Assembly: GCF_000150955.2 (NCBI RefSeq)
Contig: NC_011692.1
Location: 248,001-312,000 of the forward strand
Direction: 5' to 3'
From: Phaeodactylum tricornutum CCAP 1055/1
Taxonomy: Eukaryota > Bacillariophyta > Bacillariophyceae > Surirellales > Neidiaceae
Length of the DNA stretch: 64,000 nucleotides
The notes under the pieces were generated by a model. It was not told the origin of the DNA. It ran no database searches and was given only the letters and a program-made list of their open reading frames with translations. The first letter of the stretch is position 1, and each line of letters begins with the position of its first letter. A program made the translations under genes and the position numbers. This document shows positions 9,196-21,698 of this stretch, piece by piece.

Positions 9196-10677
9196 ATGGT
9201 CCCTACTGAGACGGATCCTCTGGTACAAAATGGGAATGGAAATGCCCGAAACTTACCGAGAGCATTTTCCTATCGGTCGATGCTGGCGGCAACCGTGTTA
9301 ATTGTTTCTGGCGCTGGAGGCGTTGTTTGGTGGATGCGTCGGCATTCCATCAGAACCCCCTCAGGAAATGGGGCTTCTTCCTCCCACTCCCTTCGTAACA
9401 ACTTTACAATGTACCTGGACGAATACCAAACTCACGAGTACACAGCGACGCAATTTATCAGTTTCACCATCAACACCCTCGGCGGGTTGCAAGCACATGG
9501 GGAATGTGAAGGTCGTCACGTCGATCCCGACACGAACTCGTGTTACCTGGGCAACGCCAAAAATATCAGCGAGGACATTTTGCATCGAGTCGCTATCGTG
9601 GAACGCGTCCTACAACGATTGGAGCAAGATGCCTTTGACGAGGACCCAGAAATCGACTCTTCTCCGTCGGTGCTCAAGATTTTTGCCATGCCCGAGTTCT
9701 TTTTGCGAGGACCGAACGGAGCCTACTCTAGCTACCAAATGATCGATCGAGAAGGTCAAGAAAACGACGGCTTGCTAGTTCGTATGGCCGATCGAATTCG
9801 AAAATTCATTGCCAAACCCGCCTTTCAAGATTATCTGTTTGTATTTGGAACTGTCCTCGTGGCCGAATCGCTGGACGACCCCGGCAAGGGCTTTTGGGAA
9901 ATCGAGAATGTAACCGCCGACAGCGTGCTCTACTCCAACTTTGCGCCCATTTACAAGGGTGGTACAGGACACAAACATCAGTATCTGCTACAGAAGCGCT
10001 ACATTAGTGGCGCCGATTTCTTGTCCCGCACAACTCTGCCCAACCCAGTAAAGGCCAATCTACGAGACTACGCGGACGCCTCCGAACTCTCGTTTTTGCA
10101 ACAAACCCTGCAGAACCGTAACACAGTACTCGTGGAAGGCAATGTAATTGAGTTGGATGGTTTGCGAATTGGCGTAGAAATATGTCTCGATCATCGGATG
10201 GGGTCACTCTGGCGTAGCATACAAGCTCAAAATCCACGGGGCGCTATTGACAACGATAACTTGGTGGACGTTCAATTGATTGTGTCGGCCGGCATGTCAA
10301 TTGAACGTGGTCCCAATCCCGTCCGTACGGGCGGCGTGGTCTATCTCAGTGACGGCGAAGCGTCGTCGGCTGTCTGCTTACGAACCGATACCGGAGTTTT
10401 TGATCCCGATGTTGTTTGTCGAGAGCACGGACCGGGTGGCCGGCAGCATCTGCAGCCGTTCGGCGGTGCTGGATACACCAATTTTGTTTCCGTGTCCGGA
10501 TGCATCGACATGGAGGAAATCGAGTTACTGCAAGGATACTACAGCATGTATCAGCCGCAGGGTTGCGCGAATACTCTCAAAACTTACGGGATCGACGTCA
10601 TGGATGAATTCAAGTACTATCCACCTAGTCTCGAGATCTACCCTATCATTGGCTTGCCCCCCCAGAGGGAGAAGTAA
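9196..10677 (+). CDS. Membrane-anchored carbon-nitrogen hydrolase (nitrilase superfamily)
   Basis: The start at 9196 is chosen for its context (CACCATGG) and because the upstream in-frame extension to 8977 lacks conserved features. 493 residues. A single hydrophobic segment (MLAATVLIVSGAGGVVWW) near residues 35-52 predicts a type II membrane anchor. The catalytic Glu-Lys-Cys set of nitrilases is visible: Glu in FAMPEFFLRGPNG, Lys in LLQKRYISG, and Cys in RIGVEICLDH. Family members hydrolyse nitriles, amides or N-acyl groups; the substrate here cannot be told. A membrane anchor is unusual for the superfamily, though vanins and the bacterial Lnt are precedents. Convergent with the next gene, with a 50-bp gap. 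Confidence 0.85.
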   Translation: MVPTETDPLVQNGNGNARNLPRAFSYRSMLAATVLIVSGAGGVVWWMRRHSIRTPSGNGASSSHSLRNNFTMYLDEYQTHEYTATQFISFTINTLGGLQAHGECEGRHVDPDTNSCYLGNAKNISEDILHRVAIVERVLQRLEQDAFDEDPEIDSSPSVLKIFAMPEFFLRGPNGAYSSYQMIDREGQENDGLLVRMADRIRKFIAKPAFQDYLFVFGTVLVAESLDDPGKGFWEIENVTADSVLYSNFAPIYKGGTGHKHQYLLQKRYISGADFLSRTTLPNPVKANLRDYADASELSFLQQTLQNRNTVLVEGNVIELDGLRIGVEICLDHRMGSLWRSIQAQNPRGAIDNDNLVDVQLIVSAGMSIERGPNPVRTGGVVYLSDGEASSAVCLRTDTGVFDPDVVCREHGPGGRQHLQPFGGAGYTNFVSVSGCIDMEEIELLQGYYSMYQPQGCANTLKTYGIDVMDEFKYYPPSLEIYPIIGLPPQREK

Positions 10678-10727
10678 TCGAATGGCACTGGAGTCCAAGC
10701 GTCTTTTGCCATTTTCCTCCTCACGCT

Positions 10728-13094
10728 TTACACAGTACTACCTGGAACTATTCCGGAGCATAGGTGATGGAAAAGCTTGGTGACAAGCATTTTCATGGGT
10801 GGGCCAATCATGTGCATTCCGTCCATCTGAGTTGCGCTATCATAAGTAAAGGCTACGGTTAAACACGTGTTAGAGGCCATAGAATGTTGAGGTTTTCGAG
10901 GAGTAAAAAAGATAGTGTAGAGAATGACGCTCAAGCAGACCGTACCTGCAGTCATATCGAACGCATTGATCATTTTCAATCCTTTCGGTTCGATTAATTG
11001 TGGCAAAAGGCGGTTGTAACGATCCATTCGAGAAACATGTGTGTGCTGGGAAAGGCAACCAAACAAAAATGTCAGCGAACAATACCTTCTAGCCTAGTGA
11101 GGAAGAGGAAGTCGACACAGTCTTTCGCGTACCACTTCTCGTTCGCTCGACAAAAAGAATCCGGTAACCCAGTAGTGCTCCTCATTATACGACACATTGC
11201 TTTTTTTTGCCACAGCTTCTGGCATATGACCATCTGGTCCATTGTGATGTAGCAAAGAAAGCGTATCGTACACAACATTCATAGCTGTGGGATCTCGGGT
11301 ATCGTTGTACAACGTGATATTTCTCAAGCGGTGATCCACAAACTCTTGAATATACTCTGCAACTGAGAATCCTTCACTCCTGATAGTGGCAATCTTGCGT
11401 TCGCTCATACAATTCTGCAACTCTTCATCAGTAAACTCAAGATAGCGGCAAGAATAGGGTCGCCAGACTCCGTTGAAACGTGTTTCCTGGTGCAACGAAC
11501 TTTTCCAAATAGACGTTTGATTCAAGAAGCGGCAATTCATTTCGGTACAACTTACGCCTATTTTGGTCATGTCCTCTCTATGCCAGCAGTGTGGATACGC
11601 TGGATCAGAGGCAACAATGGGAAATTCTTTCCTTTTCGGTGCCACAATGATCATAGGCTGAGGACACGATTCTGTGTCCGGCCAAAACTCCCGGACCCAG
11701 CGCCCGTTGGGCACGTCTGTAAATTGTTCGTCTGCCTGTGTGCAAAGGGGTAAGTCGTCGGTGGGCGTTTTTACAGGAATCGCCGTGTTCTCTGCTAGTG
11801 GAAGACTTGCGATAAATGTGGGTTGCATAGTAAACACGCGATCATCCGAGTCGGCATTCACACAGGGAAAGTCCAAGGTGAACCAGAAACTCCAACCACA
11901 ACCTAGAAAGTAAGAGGTAGGATTGGTATGCGGTCGTCCGTGGCGGGCAACAATTTGGCTTGTGCGCCGTCTGTAGCGCAAAGGCGGCAAGGTACGGGAC
12001 GAGTTCAGTGGCGGCCACAAGTGAGACTTTGGAATGACCGTGTCGGGCGCGTCGGGTCCAAAAAAGAGCTCACACCCATTGATGAACCTGGACGGTTCGG
12101 GGAGGCGCTGAAAAGGCGTAGACCAGTACTGACAGTAGGGAGTTCGTGTACAAACTTCGCAACACATGGGCGTTACGGAGTACATCTTGAAGCCTTGAAA
12201 GCCATCGTGGCGAGGACCAAACTGTTGAACAGTGCTACTGGTCGGTGCACCTTCGGAGGCGTCGCATTGACCATCCTGGGTACCTCCGATCGGGGCTTGT
12301 CCGTTCCACAACAAGACCTTGACATCCACACTGTAGCTTCCTGGTACATTCAAGTCGTACTCGAAAGTCCAGTAGCAACTCGTCCCACTCGTAGGTTGTA
12401 CAGCCTGGGCGGCTCCTGCAAAGATCTCGGGTCCGTTCACTCGGACCCAGAGCGTCAGCTTTTCACATTCTGTTTGCGTATACGTCTGATTGAAGACATT
12501 TTGGATCACAATGCGCTGTTTGCGACCGACAAAGGGATTTGACGGTGCCAAAGTTGCCAATAATACCATACGCAGCGTCGTGTACAGATATCCTACGCCA
12601 CGTAGCTGCCAACGATAGTCTAGTTGGAGCGTGTTGTACGCGGACTTTCGGTTTTCGACAAACATGTGCGCTTGACGAATGTCATCCTCAGACACAATAG
12701 GAGCTGGGTACTTCGAAAACATGACGGCGTGTATACCCGACTGATTGCGCTGACTGTCGCTGAAATTGTCGTCGGCTGTCTCGTTGTGCAGGGTTGTAGG
12801 CATTGAAGCATTGGGACCGAGTGACGATGCATGATACTGCGGCTCCGCGATCAACGTATTCGCTACGGTACTTGTCACCGTCTCATTTCGTACGATAAGC
12901 TGTTTGATCTTCTCGCGAGTGGTGCTAGTAGCGGAGTTGATTGAAGCCACACTCGTCGCGTGAAAGCTCTTGGCCAACTCCCAGATCGCGAACGAGACGA
13001 TCCAGCACACCACAAGCACGAACAAGCGACTGGCCTTGCCTCGGGTCTGATTCACATTCCAAGCGGTCACACTCCGACTACGGGGCTCCGACAT
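10728..13094 (-). CDS. Type II membrane PC-esterase/SGNH-like protein with PAN/Apple-like region
   Basis: Three exons: complement(10728..10852, 10946..11045, 11133..13094), introns of 93 and 87 bp with GT-AG ends and matching phases (0, then 1). Read through, the protein has a short cytosolic tail, one membrane anchor (LFVLVVCWIVSFAIWELA), and a lumenal part rich in N-x-S/T sites. In the middle, paired Cys (CCEVCTRTPYCQYW, then GCELFFG) look like a PAN/Apple domain. The C-terminal part has the PC-esterase layout: WRPYSCRYLEF, then the block I region, and at the end TQMDGMHMIGPP carrying the Asp-x-x-His pair. The G-D-S of block I is not seen; IRSEGFS stands there. The family includes CASD1 and TBL O-acetyltransferases or esterases of Golgi glycans. 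The single-exon reading (stop near 11094) would lose the DGMH block, which supports the introns. Confidence 0.8.
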
Positions 13095-13602
13095 GGTTCG
13101 TATCCCTCAGCAGCGATCGAGTTTTTGTTTACGGTAACCTACAGCTTGAGTTTGATACTCTCGACAATGATTCGAAACAGCAGCTATGCCCCAAAGCTGA
13201 GAACGGCCGTGCTCGAACCGTTGCGCTTGCACGTTAAGCCACGATCCGTTAATGTGCCGACTAGCCGACCATCGAGCCGAAACGCTCTTGTCTCATTTAT
13301 TTATAGATAATATGTATCTCTATCCATTTTTATGATGACTGTTTCGATGATTGCAATCCGATACATAATATCCGAACCACTCAAAGACATAAATAATTCA
13401 AGTCCCGATCGACAAATTGTTGACGCCGTCCTCACTGTCACGTTTCGGGGGTCATTCCTCATTGAGAAGCCCCTTCCCCCGTCTGCAAGTTGACACACCG
13501 TGTTGACAGGAAAGACCGAAATGCCCTTGACGGTGATCGGAAGTGCGGCAGACACTCAATCACAATACTGACATTTGAGTAAAAACTCCACTCTCCTGAA
13601 CC
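13095..13602. other. Divergent promoter region
   Basis: Lies between the PC-esterase-like gene (-) and the LRR gene (+). It has an exact CTCACTGTCA at 13431-13440. No gene supported. Confidence 0.5.
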
Positions 13603-14881
13603 ATGGAGTTAATGATGCCAACGACCGACAAAACGGAGGAGGAAGTTTTGTCCGCTCGTGCCGTCGAACCGTCGGTCAACGAGCGCTTACGGACGAACGA
13701 TCCGTCACTAACCCGTCTCGATGTGACGTCTGCGACTTTCAAAGACTTCTCCTTGTATCGCAAAATGGACTTTCTGCACTCCCTGCGCGCGAACAGCGTG
13801 GTGAAGACCGTGCATTTATCCGCCAGTGGTTTGCAGCAAGTGTGGACAAGGATTCATCTCGAAGAATTGGTGGATGCCATTTGTTGCCTGCCGCGGCTTG
13901 AGGAACTCTTCGTGTTCAAGGCCGATAACCACGTTTTCACAGAAGAAATCTTGGCAAATGCACTCCTCCGGGCGGAGCAACTCAAGGTACTCATGCTCTG
14001 GGATTTTTCCGACTTTCGCCCCACACTGGCCGGTGCTATTCGTCAACTACCCATGTTGGAACGCATCACGATTTCCCTACCCCACGATCTGCCCTGGGCC
14101 GCAATGGACGTTTATGTGATGGGCCTGGCCGAGCACGAAACTTTGCAGTGCCTCAGTTTGCGGTGTCAGGGTGGAAAATGTCGGGAAGCTGTCGTTTCGC
14201 CTGAAGCGATGCACTTGCTCCTGACGTCCACCTCCATACACACTCTTTATCTCGAGAATTTGGGCTTGACGGACGATCACACGGACGCCATGGCGGATGA
14301 GTTGCGGCACAGCAACCGGGTACTTAAATCACTGGACATCAAGAGCAACTATTTCAGCGACGACGCCTTATACACGTTTGCCGGCATGCTTCCACACAAC
14401 AAAACTTTGACTTCGATCGACTTGTCCGGTGTAGTCGTAACCGAAGGTGGTGGACGGAAGTTGGCTGAGGCGATGCAGCACAATCGAGTCCTGACTAATT
14501 TGGAGCTGGAAGGTTACGCTGAGCGATGTACGTGAATTTGAGAGGGATGCGACTACCGTGCACGAAGCAAAATTAGTCTCACTTGATCTTTCTTCCTGTT
14601 CACATTTTGTTTTGACAGACGTGGACGAATTTCATATTCCCGAGGCGTCGGAAAATACTGACTGGCACCGGGCCTTGGACTTTTACATTCGCCTCAACCG
14701 GGCTGGCCACGATTGCCACCAACGCCCGGCCTTTGTGGAATCTCTCAATTCCGTGTCGGATCACCTCGGATGCTTGTACCACGTGCTTCGACAGCACCCG
14801 GAGCATGTCCGTAATGCTGCCAACGAGTTGCAGACGACACCGATTCACATTGGGAGCAATTTTAGTATTCCAGTGGTATGA
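13603..14881 (+). CDS. Leucine-rich-repeat protein (RNI-like)
   Basis: Two exons, join(13603..14527, 14619..14881), 91-bp intron with donor GTACGT and acceptor TTGACAG; the phase-1 join gives a continuous frame. Residues 60-310 hold leucine-rich repeats of the ribonuclease-inhibitor type (for example HTLYLENLGLTDDHTDAMADEL, KSLDIKSNYFSDDAL, TSIDLSGVVVTEGG). The C-terminal exon is a helical tail (LDFYIRLNRAG, VSDHLGCLYHVLRQHPE). No signal peptide or membrane segment, so probably cytosolic. LRR proteins of this type bind partner proteins; the partner is unknown. Such genes are numerous in diatoms. Confidence 0.82.
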
Positions 14882-15315
14882 GCTGGTTCATATACAGATA
14901 TACTAAGTGAACAATGCTTCGGTAGCAATGGCGACACAAGAAACATGAGCAGTTGCTCAACAATCGGCATCACATCAGATCTACGCAACCAAATAAAACT
15001 ATATTTCGCATATTACAATTCAGGTTGTTACTGGTTTACAATCGTAGTCACTACCTTTGCTTAATTAGGCTTAGCGTGACCATCCTTGCAGTTAGATGGA
15101 ATAATGTTCCGACCTCGGAGGAAAAGCAAGTTTCAGTCACGAAGTGGTATTTGACTGACTGTGAGGTTTATCTGTGAGTCAGTGACTATGATGGTTTTTA
15201 GGATCATGATCCGTTCCATCGTCGACTGTCAATCCAGCGTTCTACCGACAAAGTTGGCTTTACGGTTGGTCCATCTGATATCACTAAAATTGGTCCGGAG
15301 ACTCAAATCAGAAGA
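14882..15315. other. Spacer upstream of aldo-keto reductase
   Basis: No gene supported. Exact TGACTGTGAG at 15156-15165, 151 bp before the next ATG. Confidence 0.5.
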
Positions 15316-16572
15316 ATGCACGCTTTCCTGTCTGTCACATTCTTTTTAGGACTTCACCATGGAGCATTGGCTTTCGTTTCGCATCTGAATCCAGCATCCT
15401 TCACCACAAAGTTCGTCACTACTCGTTTCCTGTCAGAGCGAGAAAATCATGCGATTCAGACTAACAGCGATACCTCGCGACGACAATTCTTTGAGCGGGT
15501 AAAACACAGTGCGGCTACCATTCCAGCGCTAGCTACCGGTTTCTCATTCCCTGCAAGCAATGCTCGTGCCGCATCTCTCGGTGGTGCCGTGGACCTCCCC
15601 CCTATGGGTCTCGGTGCTTGGGCTTGGGGCGATTCTCTCTTTTGGGGCTACGACAAGAAGAACGACGAAGAGCTCCGGCAGGTTTTTGACTACGCCATTC
15701 AAAACTCCAAATCAAAAACCACACTGCTAGATACGGCCGAGCTGTACGGCTTGGGGCGTTCTGAATCTTTGATAGGTGGTTTTAGCAAGCCTTACGACCA
15801 ATCTAAAATTCAGGTCGCGACCAAATTCGCTGCCCTGCCTTTCCGCACCAAATCGCAAGACGTTGTGAAAGCTTGTGAAGCTTCTTTGAAGAGACTCGGA
15901 CGTCCGATTGACTTGTACCAGATTCACTTCCCGAACGGCTGGTCCAACGAGGAATATTGGGATGGCTTGGCCACGGCCTACGAAAAGGGCCTCGTGAAGG
16001 CTGTTGGCGTGTCTAACTACGGTGTAGACGCGGTCCGAGCTTGCCACACGGCCTTGGAGAAGCGCGGTATACAGCTCGCTACTAATCAAATTCAGCTCAG
16101 CTTACTTTACCCCTATCCACTCCAAAATGGTCTGATGCAAGCTTGCGACGACCTTGGAATAAAAGTCCTTTCCTATTCACCGCTGGCTTTGGGCTTCTTA
16201 ACGGGCAAGTACACCAAGGAATCGGATCCACCCAAGGGACCGCGTAAGAGTGTCTACACAAGTCTTTTGAGTACGCCGGATTACGAAAATCTCTTGGCTA
16301 CCATGAAGGATGTGGCGGCGGGACACCCGAATGCCAATACCGCCCAAGTCGCCCTCAACTGGACTCGTGCCAAGAACAGCATTCCGATCCCTGGTGCTCG
16401 GAGTGTCAATCAGATTCAATCCAACTACGGTGCGTTGGATTGGAATCTTTCGCCAGAGGAAGTAACGATTCTTGACTTGGCGGCTGCGAAAGTACAGACT
16501 TTTACCAAACCTAGTGCCGTTCCGTTTGCCAAGAAAGATATCAATACAGGCTTGGTAATGTTTGATTCGTAG
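15316..16572 (+). CDS. Aldo-keto reductase, plastid, probably thylakoid lumen
   Basis: 418 residues, one exon. The N-terminus is a signal peptide ending ALAF|VSH (Phe20), the diatom plastid motif. A second targeting part follows: SRRQFF (Arg55-Arg56), a hydrophobic stretch AATIPALATGFSF, and ASNARA|ASL (83-88), a twin-arginine-type thylakoid signal. The enzyme domain starts near residue 95 (LPPMGLGAWAWGD). The AKR tetrad is visible: Asp139 and Tyr144 in LLDTAELYG, Lys170 in VATKF, His204 in YQIHFPNG. NADPH-binding GARSVNQIQSN lies near the C-terminus. AKRs reduce aldehydes and ketones with NAD(P)H. Inference: reduces reactive carbonyls or quinone-like compounds in the plastid; an NADPH-dependent enzyme in the lumen would be unusual. 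Confidence 0.9.
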   Translation: MHAFLSVTFFLGLHHGALAFVSHLNPASFTTKFVTTRFLSERENHAIQTNSDTSRRQFFERVKHSAATIPALATGFSFPASNARAASLGGAVDLPPMGLGAWAWGDSLFWGYDKKNDEELRQVFDYAIQNSKSKTTLLDTAELYGLGRSESLIGGFSKPYDQSKIQVATKFAALPFRTKSQDVVKACEASLKRLGRPIDLYQIHFPNGWSNEEYWDGLATAYEKGLVKAVGVSNYGVDAVRACHTALEKRGIQLATNQIQLSLLYPYPLQNGLMQACDDLGIKVLSYSPLALGFLTGKYTKESDPPKGPRKSVYTSLLSTPDYENLLATMKDVAAGHPNANTAQVALNWTRAKNSIPIPGARSVNQIQSNYGALDWNLSPEEVTILDLAAAKVQTFTKPSAVPFAKKDINTGLVMFDS

Positions 16573-16811
16573 AGTAATACACTTAGAAATTCTATTGATC
16601 TTATATCCCATGATTGACTAGGATTTTGCATGACTTACTCAGGAAAGCTTCGTTCAAATTTGACACCAATGGAAGAAAAAAGATGGGAATCGAGTATTGT
16701 AGAGTAGTGTGTCTTCAGGTAGTCACGATTTAAAATTCGGTGCTCACAGCCGTCATCCTCACAAAAACTCGCACTCCACTGAATCTGTATTAACAATCTG
16801 GAACAACCAAA

Positions 16812-17033
16812 ATGACAGCATTTGACAAAGGCACGAACGTGGAGTGGAACTGGGGGAGTGGCACCGCCCAAGGCGAGGTTGTCGAAATCTACACGGAGAA
16901 AGTGACGTTGACCATCAAGGGAACGGAAATCACGCGGAATGCGGACGAAGACAACCCTGCCTACAAGATCGAGCAAGACAACGGCAACCACGTGCTCAAA
17001 TCCGAATCGGAATTGCACCCAGTATCCGCTTAG
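16812..17033 (+). CDS. Small HVA1/DUF2945-type TUDOR domain protein
   Basis: 73 residues, no signal peptide. It begins with FDKGTNVEWNWGSGTAQGEV, followed by VTLTIKGTEITRNADEDNPAYKI and VLKSESEL, which matches the short beta-barrel family called hypervirulence-associated protein TUDOR domain (DUF2945). Found widely in bacteria and fungi; molecular role unclear. Probably a soluble stress-related protein. The length fits a complete single domain. The start codon has the context ACCAAAATG. Confidence 0.85.
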   Translation: MTAFDKGTNVEWNWGSGTAQGEVVEIYTEKVTLTIKGTEITRNADEDNPAYKIEQDNGNHVLKSESELHPVSA

Positions 17034-19343
<2,310 letters not shown>

Positions 19344-19362
19344 ATAATATAACCAAAACTTT

Positions 19363-20951
19363 CTATACTGTCTCATTTTTTAAATCTAGTGGTAGAGTCT
19401 CTAAAGACAAAGTGACGAGATATCGATCCAAGAGTACGCGTGTCTCGGCGGACGCACTTTGTTCATACAGTTGATGTAGGTGTTGTCGTTCCGGCACAGT
19501 CCAAAACGACCAGACGTTCGGTGGGTCCGTCGGCTCTCGTGGTTGTTCCACCAGTACGGTTTCGGCGGCTTTTCGAAAAATGGACGAAGGGGGCAAACGA
19601 AAAAATTGTCGCAATTCATCGATCGTCCGGCGCGGGGATGCTTCTGGTTTGCTACTTTGTGGTAATAAGAGTGTTTCCATACGCAGGAGGAACGTTTCCG
19701 TGTGCAAAACTTGCGCCACGTCCAAAGCTTGGTTGTGCCAGGCAATGTAGGAACGGAACCATGCTTCGCAAGGGACGGGTCTCAAGGTGGCATTCGTAGT
19801 GGGCGGCGGATCGACCGTGGGACAAAAGGACTCGCGAAAGACGTCGCGCGGCGCGTGGGTCACGTTGTGCCGTACGATCGTGGACGTATTGTTGTTGTTG
19901 TTGTTGTTGTGCGACAATGACGATTTTAACGCATCATCGTTGTCGAGCCAACTTTGCAACTTGGCGGCCAAGGTGGTCCAGGGACTGCGTACCAAGTGTA
20001 CGGCCCGGTTCCATTCCAATTCGTGGGCGGTGTCGCTCGTGGTTGTTACCTTTAGACGAACCGGACGTTCGTGGACGACAATTGGTCGACCGCATTTGAG
20101 CAAAAAGCGGGTTTCAAACTGGCAGTGATCGTCCGATTGCTGCGTCCTGGTGGAGGCATCCGGCGTCGAGTCCCCGTCCTCGCCGGTAGTGTTGGTGGTG
20201 ACTACTACTGCTGGACTGTTGACGAGACCGCTAGTAGGCCGCCATGGGTCGTTGGATTGACTGTTCACTGGATCGATTACCGGTAGTATCGACGAGGATA
20301 AGGCGGTCAATAGATCCAATACCAATCTGTTGAAACGAAAATGAAAGAAATACAAAAGAAAACCATTCGAGTCAGTGGTGCATTCCAACGCAAAACACAC
20401 ACACACACATACACACACGGCAGTCCGTCTACGTCCAAGCCGAGCCGAGATTGTATACACAATGCGAGTTTTGTGGCTACGTACGGGGAACCGGAATCGG
20501 GAAAACTCCACAATACGGTCGGAGACCGAGGCACGGCGGCCTGGACAGTGGTGGATCCATCCCAGCGGAGTCCAGGGAGTGTCGCAAACTGCTGTTGCTG
20601 CTGTTGTCGACGGATTTCTTCGGCCAGACGCACATTCTGTTGCACACGGTTCCCGAGTGTCACGAGTGACACGATACTGGTCAATCCCAGTAACAATACC
20701 AACCGCACCAGAATCCGCACGTACGGGTACCTGCGTGAGGGTCCGTCCGTTCGTTCCGTCCGACGACTCGGTACGGACAGTAAATTGTGTACGAGTTCGT
20801 GACGATTCCGTCCGGCGGTGGTTGGCATTGATGATAACGACGTGACTTTGGAGGCATGGCGAGTGACACGAGTCCGTCGCGTCGTTGGTGCCGTAGGCGG
20901 TGACCGCCACCGCGTCATCGTGGTGGGGTGCCAGAGAAAAAACGGTGGCAC
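19363..20951 (-). CDS. Type II membrane sulfotransferase-like protein
   Basis: Two exons, complement(19363..20326, 20419..20951); 92-bp intron containing a CA/GT microsatellite. The donor (GTGTGT, chosen to keep phase) is less certain than the acceptor (TTTCAACAG). About 498 residues. A single anchor (ILVRLVLLLGLTSIVSLVTLG) follows a basic tail. WSFPDSGSPYVATKL is a likely 5'-PAPS loop, and RAVHLVRSPWTTLAAKLQSWL the 3'-phosphate-binding block of sulfotransferases; near the end, FLLRMETLLL resembles the R-x-E-D-L signature. Contains polyGln and polyAsn runs from triplet repeats near 20590-20620 and 19889-19910. Would transfer sulfate from PAPS to glycans or proteins in the Golgi; diatom walls contain sulfated polysaccharide. 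Confidence 0.75.
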
Positions 20952-21698
20952 AAAGAGAGAGGAGGGGAGGTTGCAGCGCCCCGGCCAGTACTACCGAGAG
21001 AGTCGGTCGAACTTGATCAAAGGACTGGTCCAACACACGCACGAATAGGGAAGAGTGGAATCATGAAACAGAGAAATACCTCCAAAGCATTGCAGTTAAT
21101 CAAGAAAAAAGTACACGGGTCTCTCGTTGTTCGGCGGAACGCAGTCACCGGGAAGTGTTTTTTGTCGTGTTGTTGTTTGTTATAGACGTCGTGTGTCTGT
21201 CTTGTTGTTTATGGCAAGGTGTTCGTGTTCTTGTGTCCCGTGTGTTGGTTGGTCGTGCCTGTCGTGTTCGTTCCGACATTCATCCCCAACGCGGGACACC
21301 CGCGGGGGTAAAATACGTACAACGCCGAAGAGGATTTTTTTCGGAGCGGGACCCGGTTTGAAATATCATAGGAATACGGAACTCTGCAAACACAATTACA
21401 TCGTGTGGTGGTATCCGCAACGGAAGGACCGATCCGTACGTAGTAGCGTCCCCGGGTCCCTCGCGTCAGCAATCCATGGTTCCCACAAACAATGGGACTG
21501 ACAAGTCCGCGTCACTCCTACTCACACTCACACAGGCACGATTCTTCTCTCTTCGTAGAGGAGCCTCCCGTATATGATATACCGTAAAAGCATGGGAAGG
21601 GACGACCGATCGGACTTTGACGGGCAACAAACGTTTCTCTACCAGTCCAATTCATCATCTACCCTTCCACAGATTTAGAATACAATAGAACACGCCTC
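20952..21698. other. Divergent spacer
   Basis: Between the sulfotransferase (-) and the plastid-type gene (+). GT-rich near 21140-21260, no gene supported. Confidence 0.45.

Noticed and set aside
11928-12542. 204-codon plus-strand ORF
   Set aside because: Antisense to the PC-esterase-like exon, no recognisable features.
20395-20418. AC microsatellite considered as a CRISPR-like or satellite array
   Set aside because: Simple dinucleotide repeat inside an intron; no spacers.
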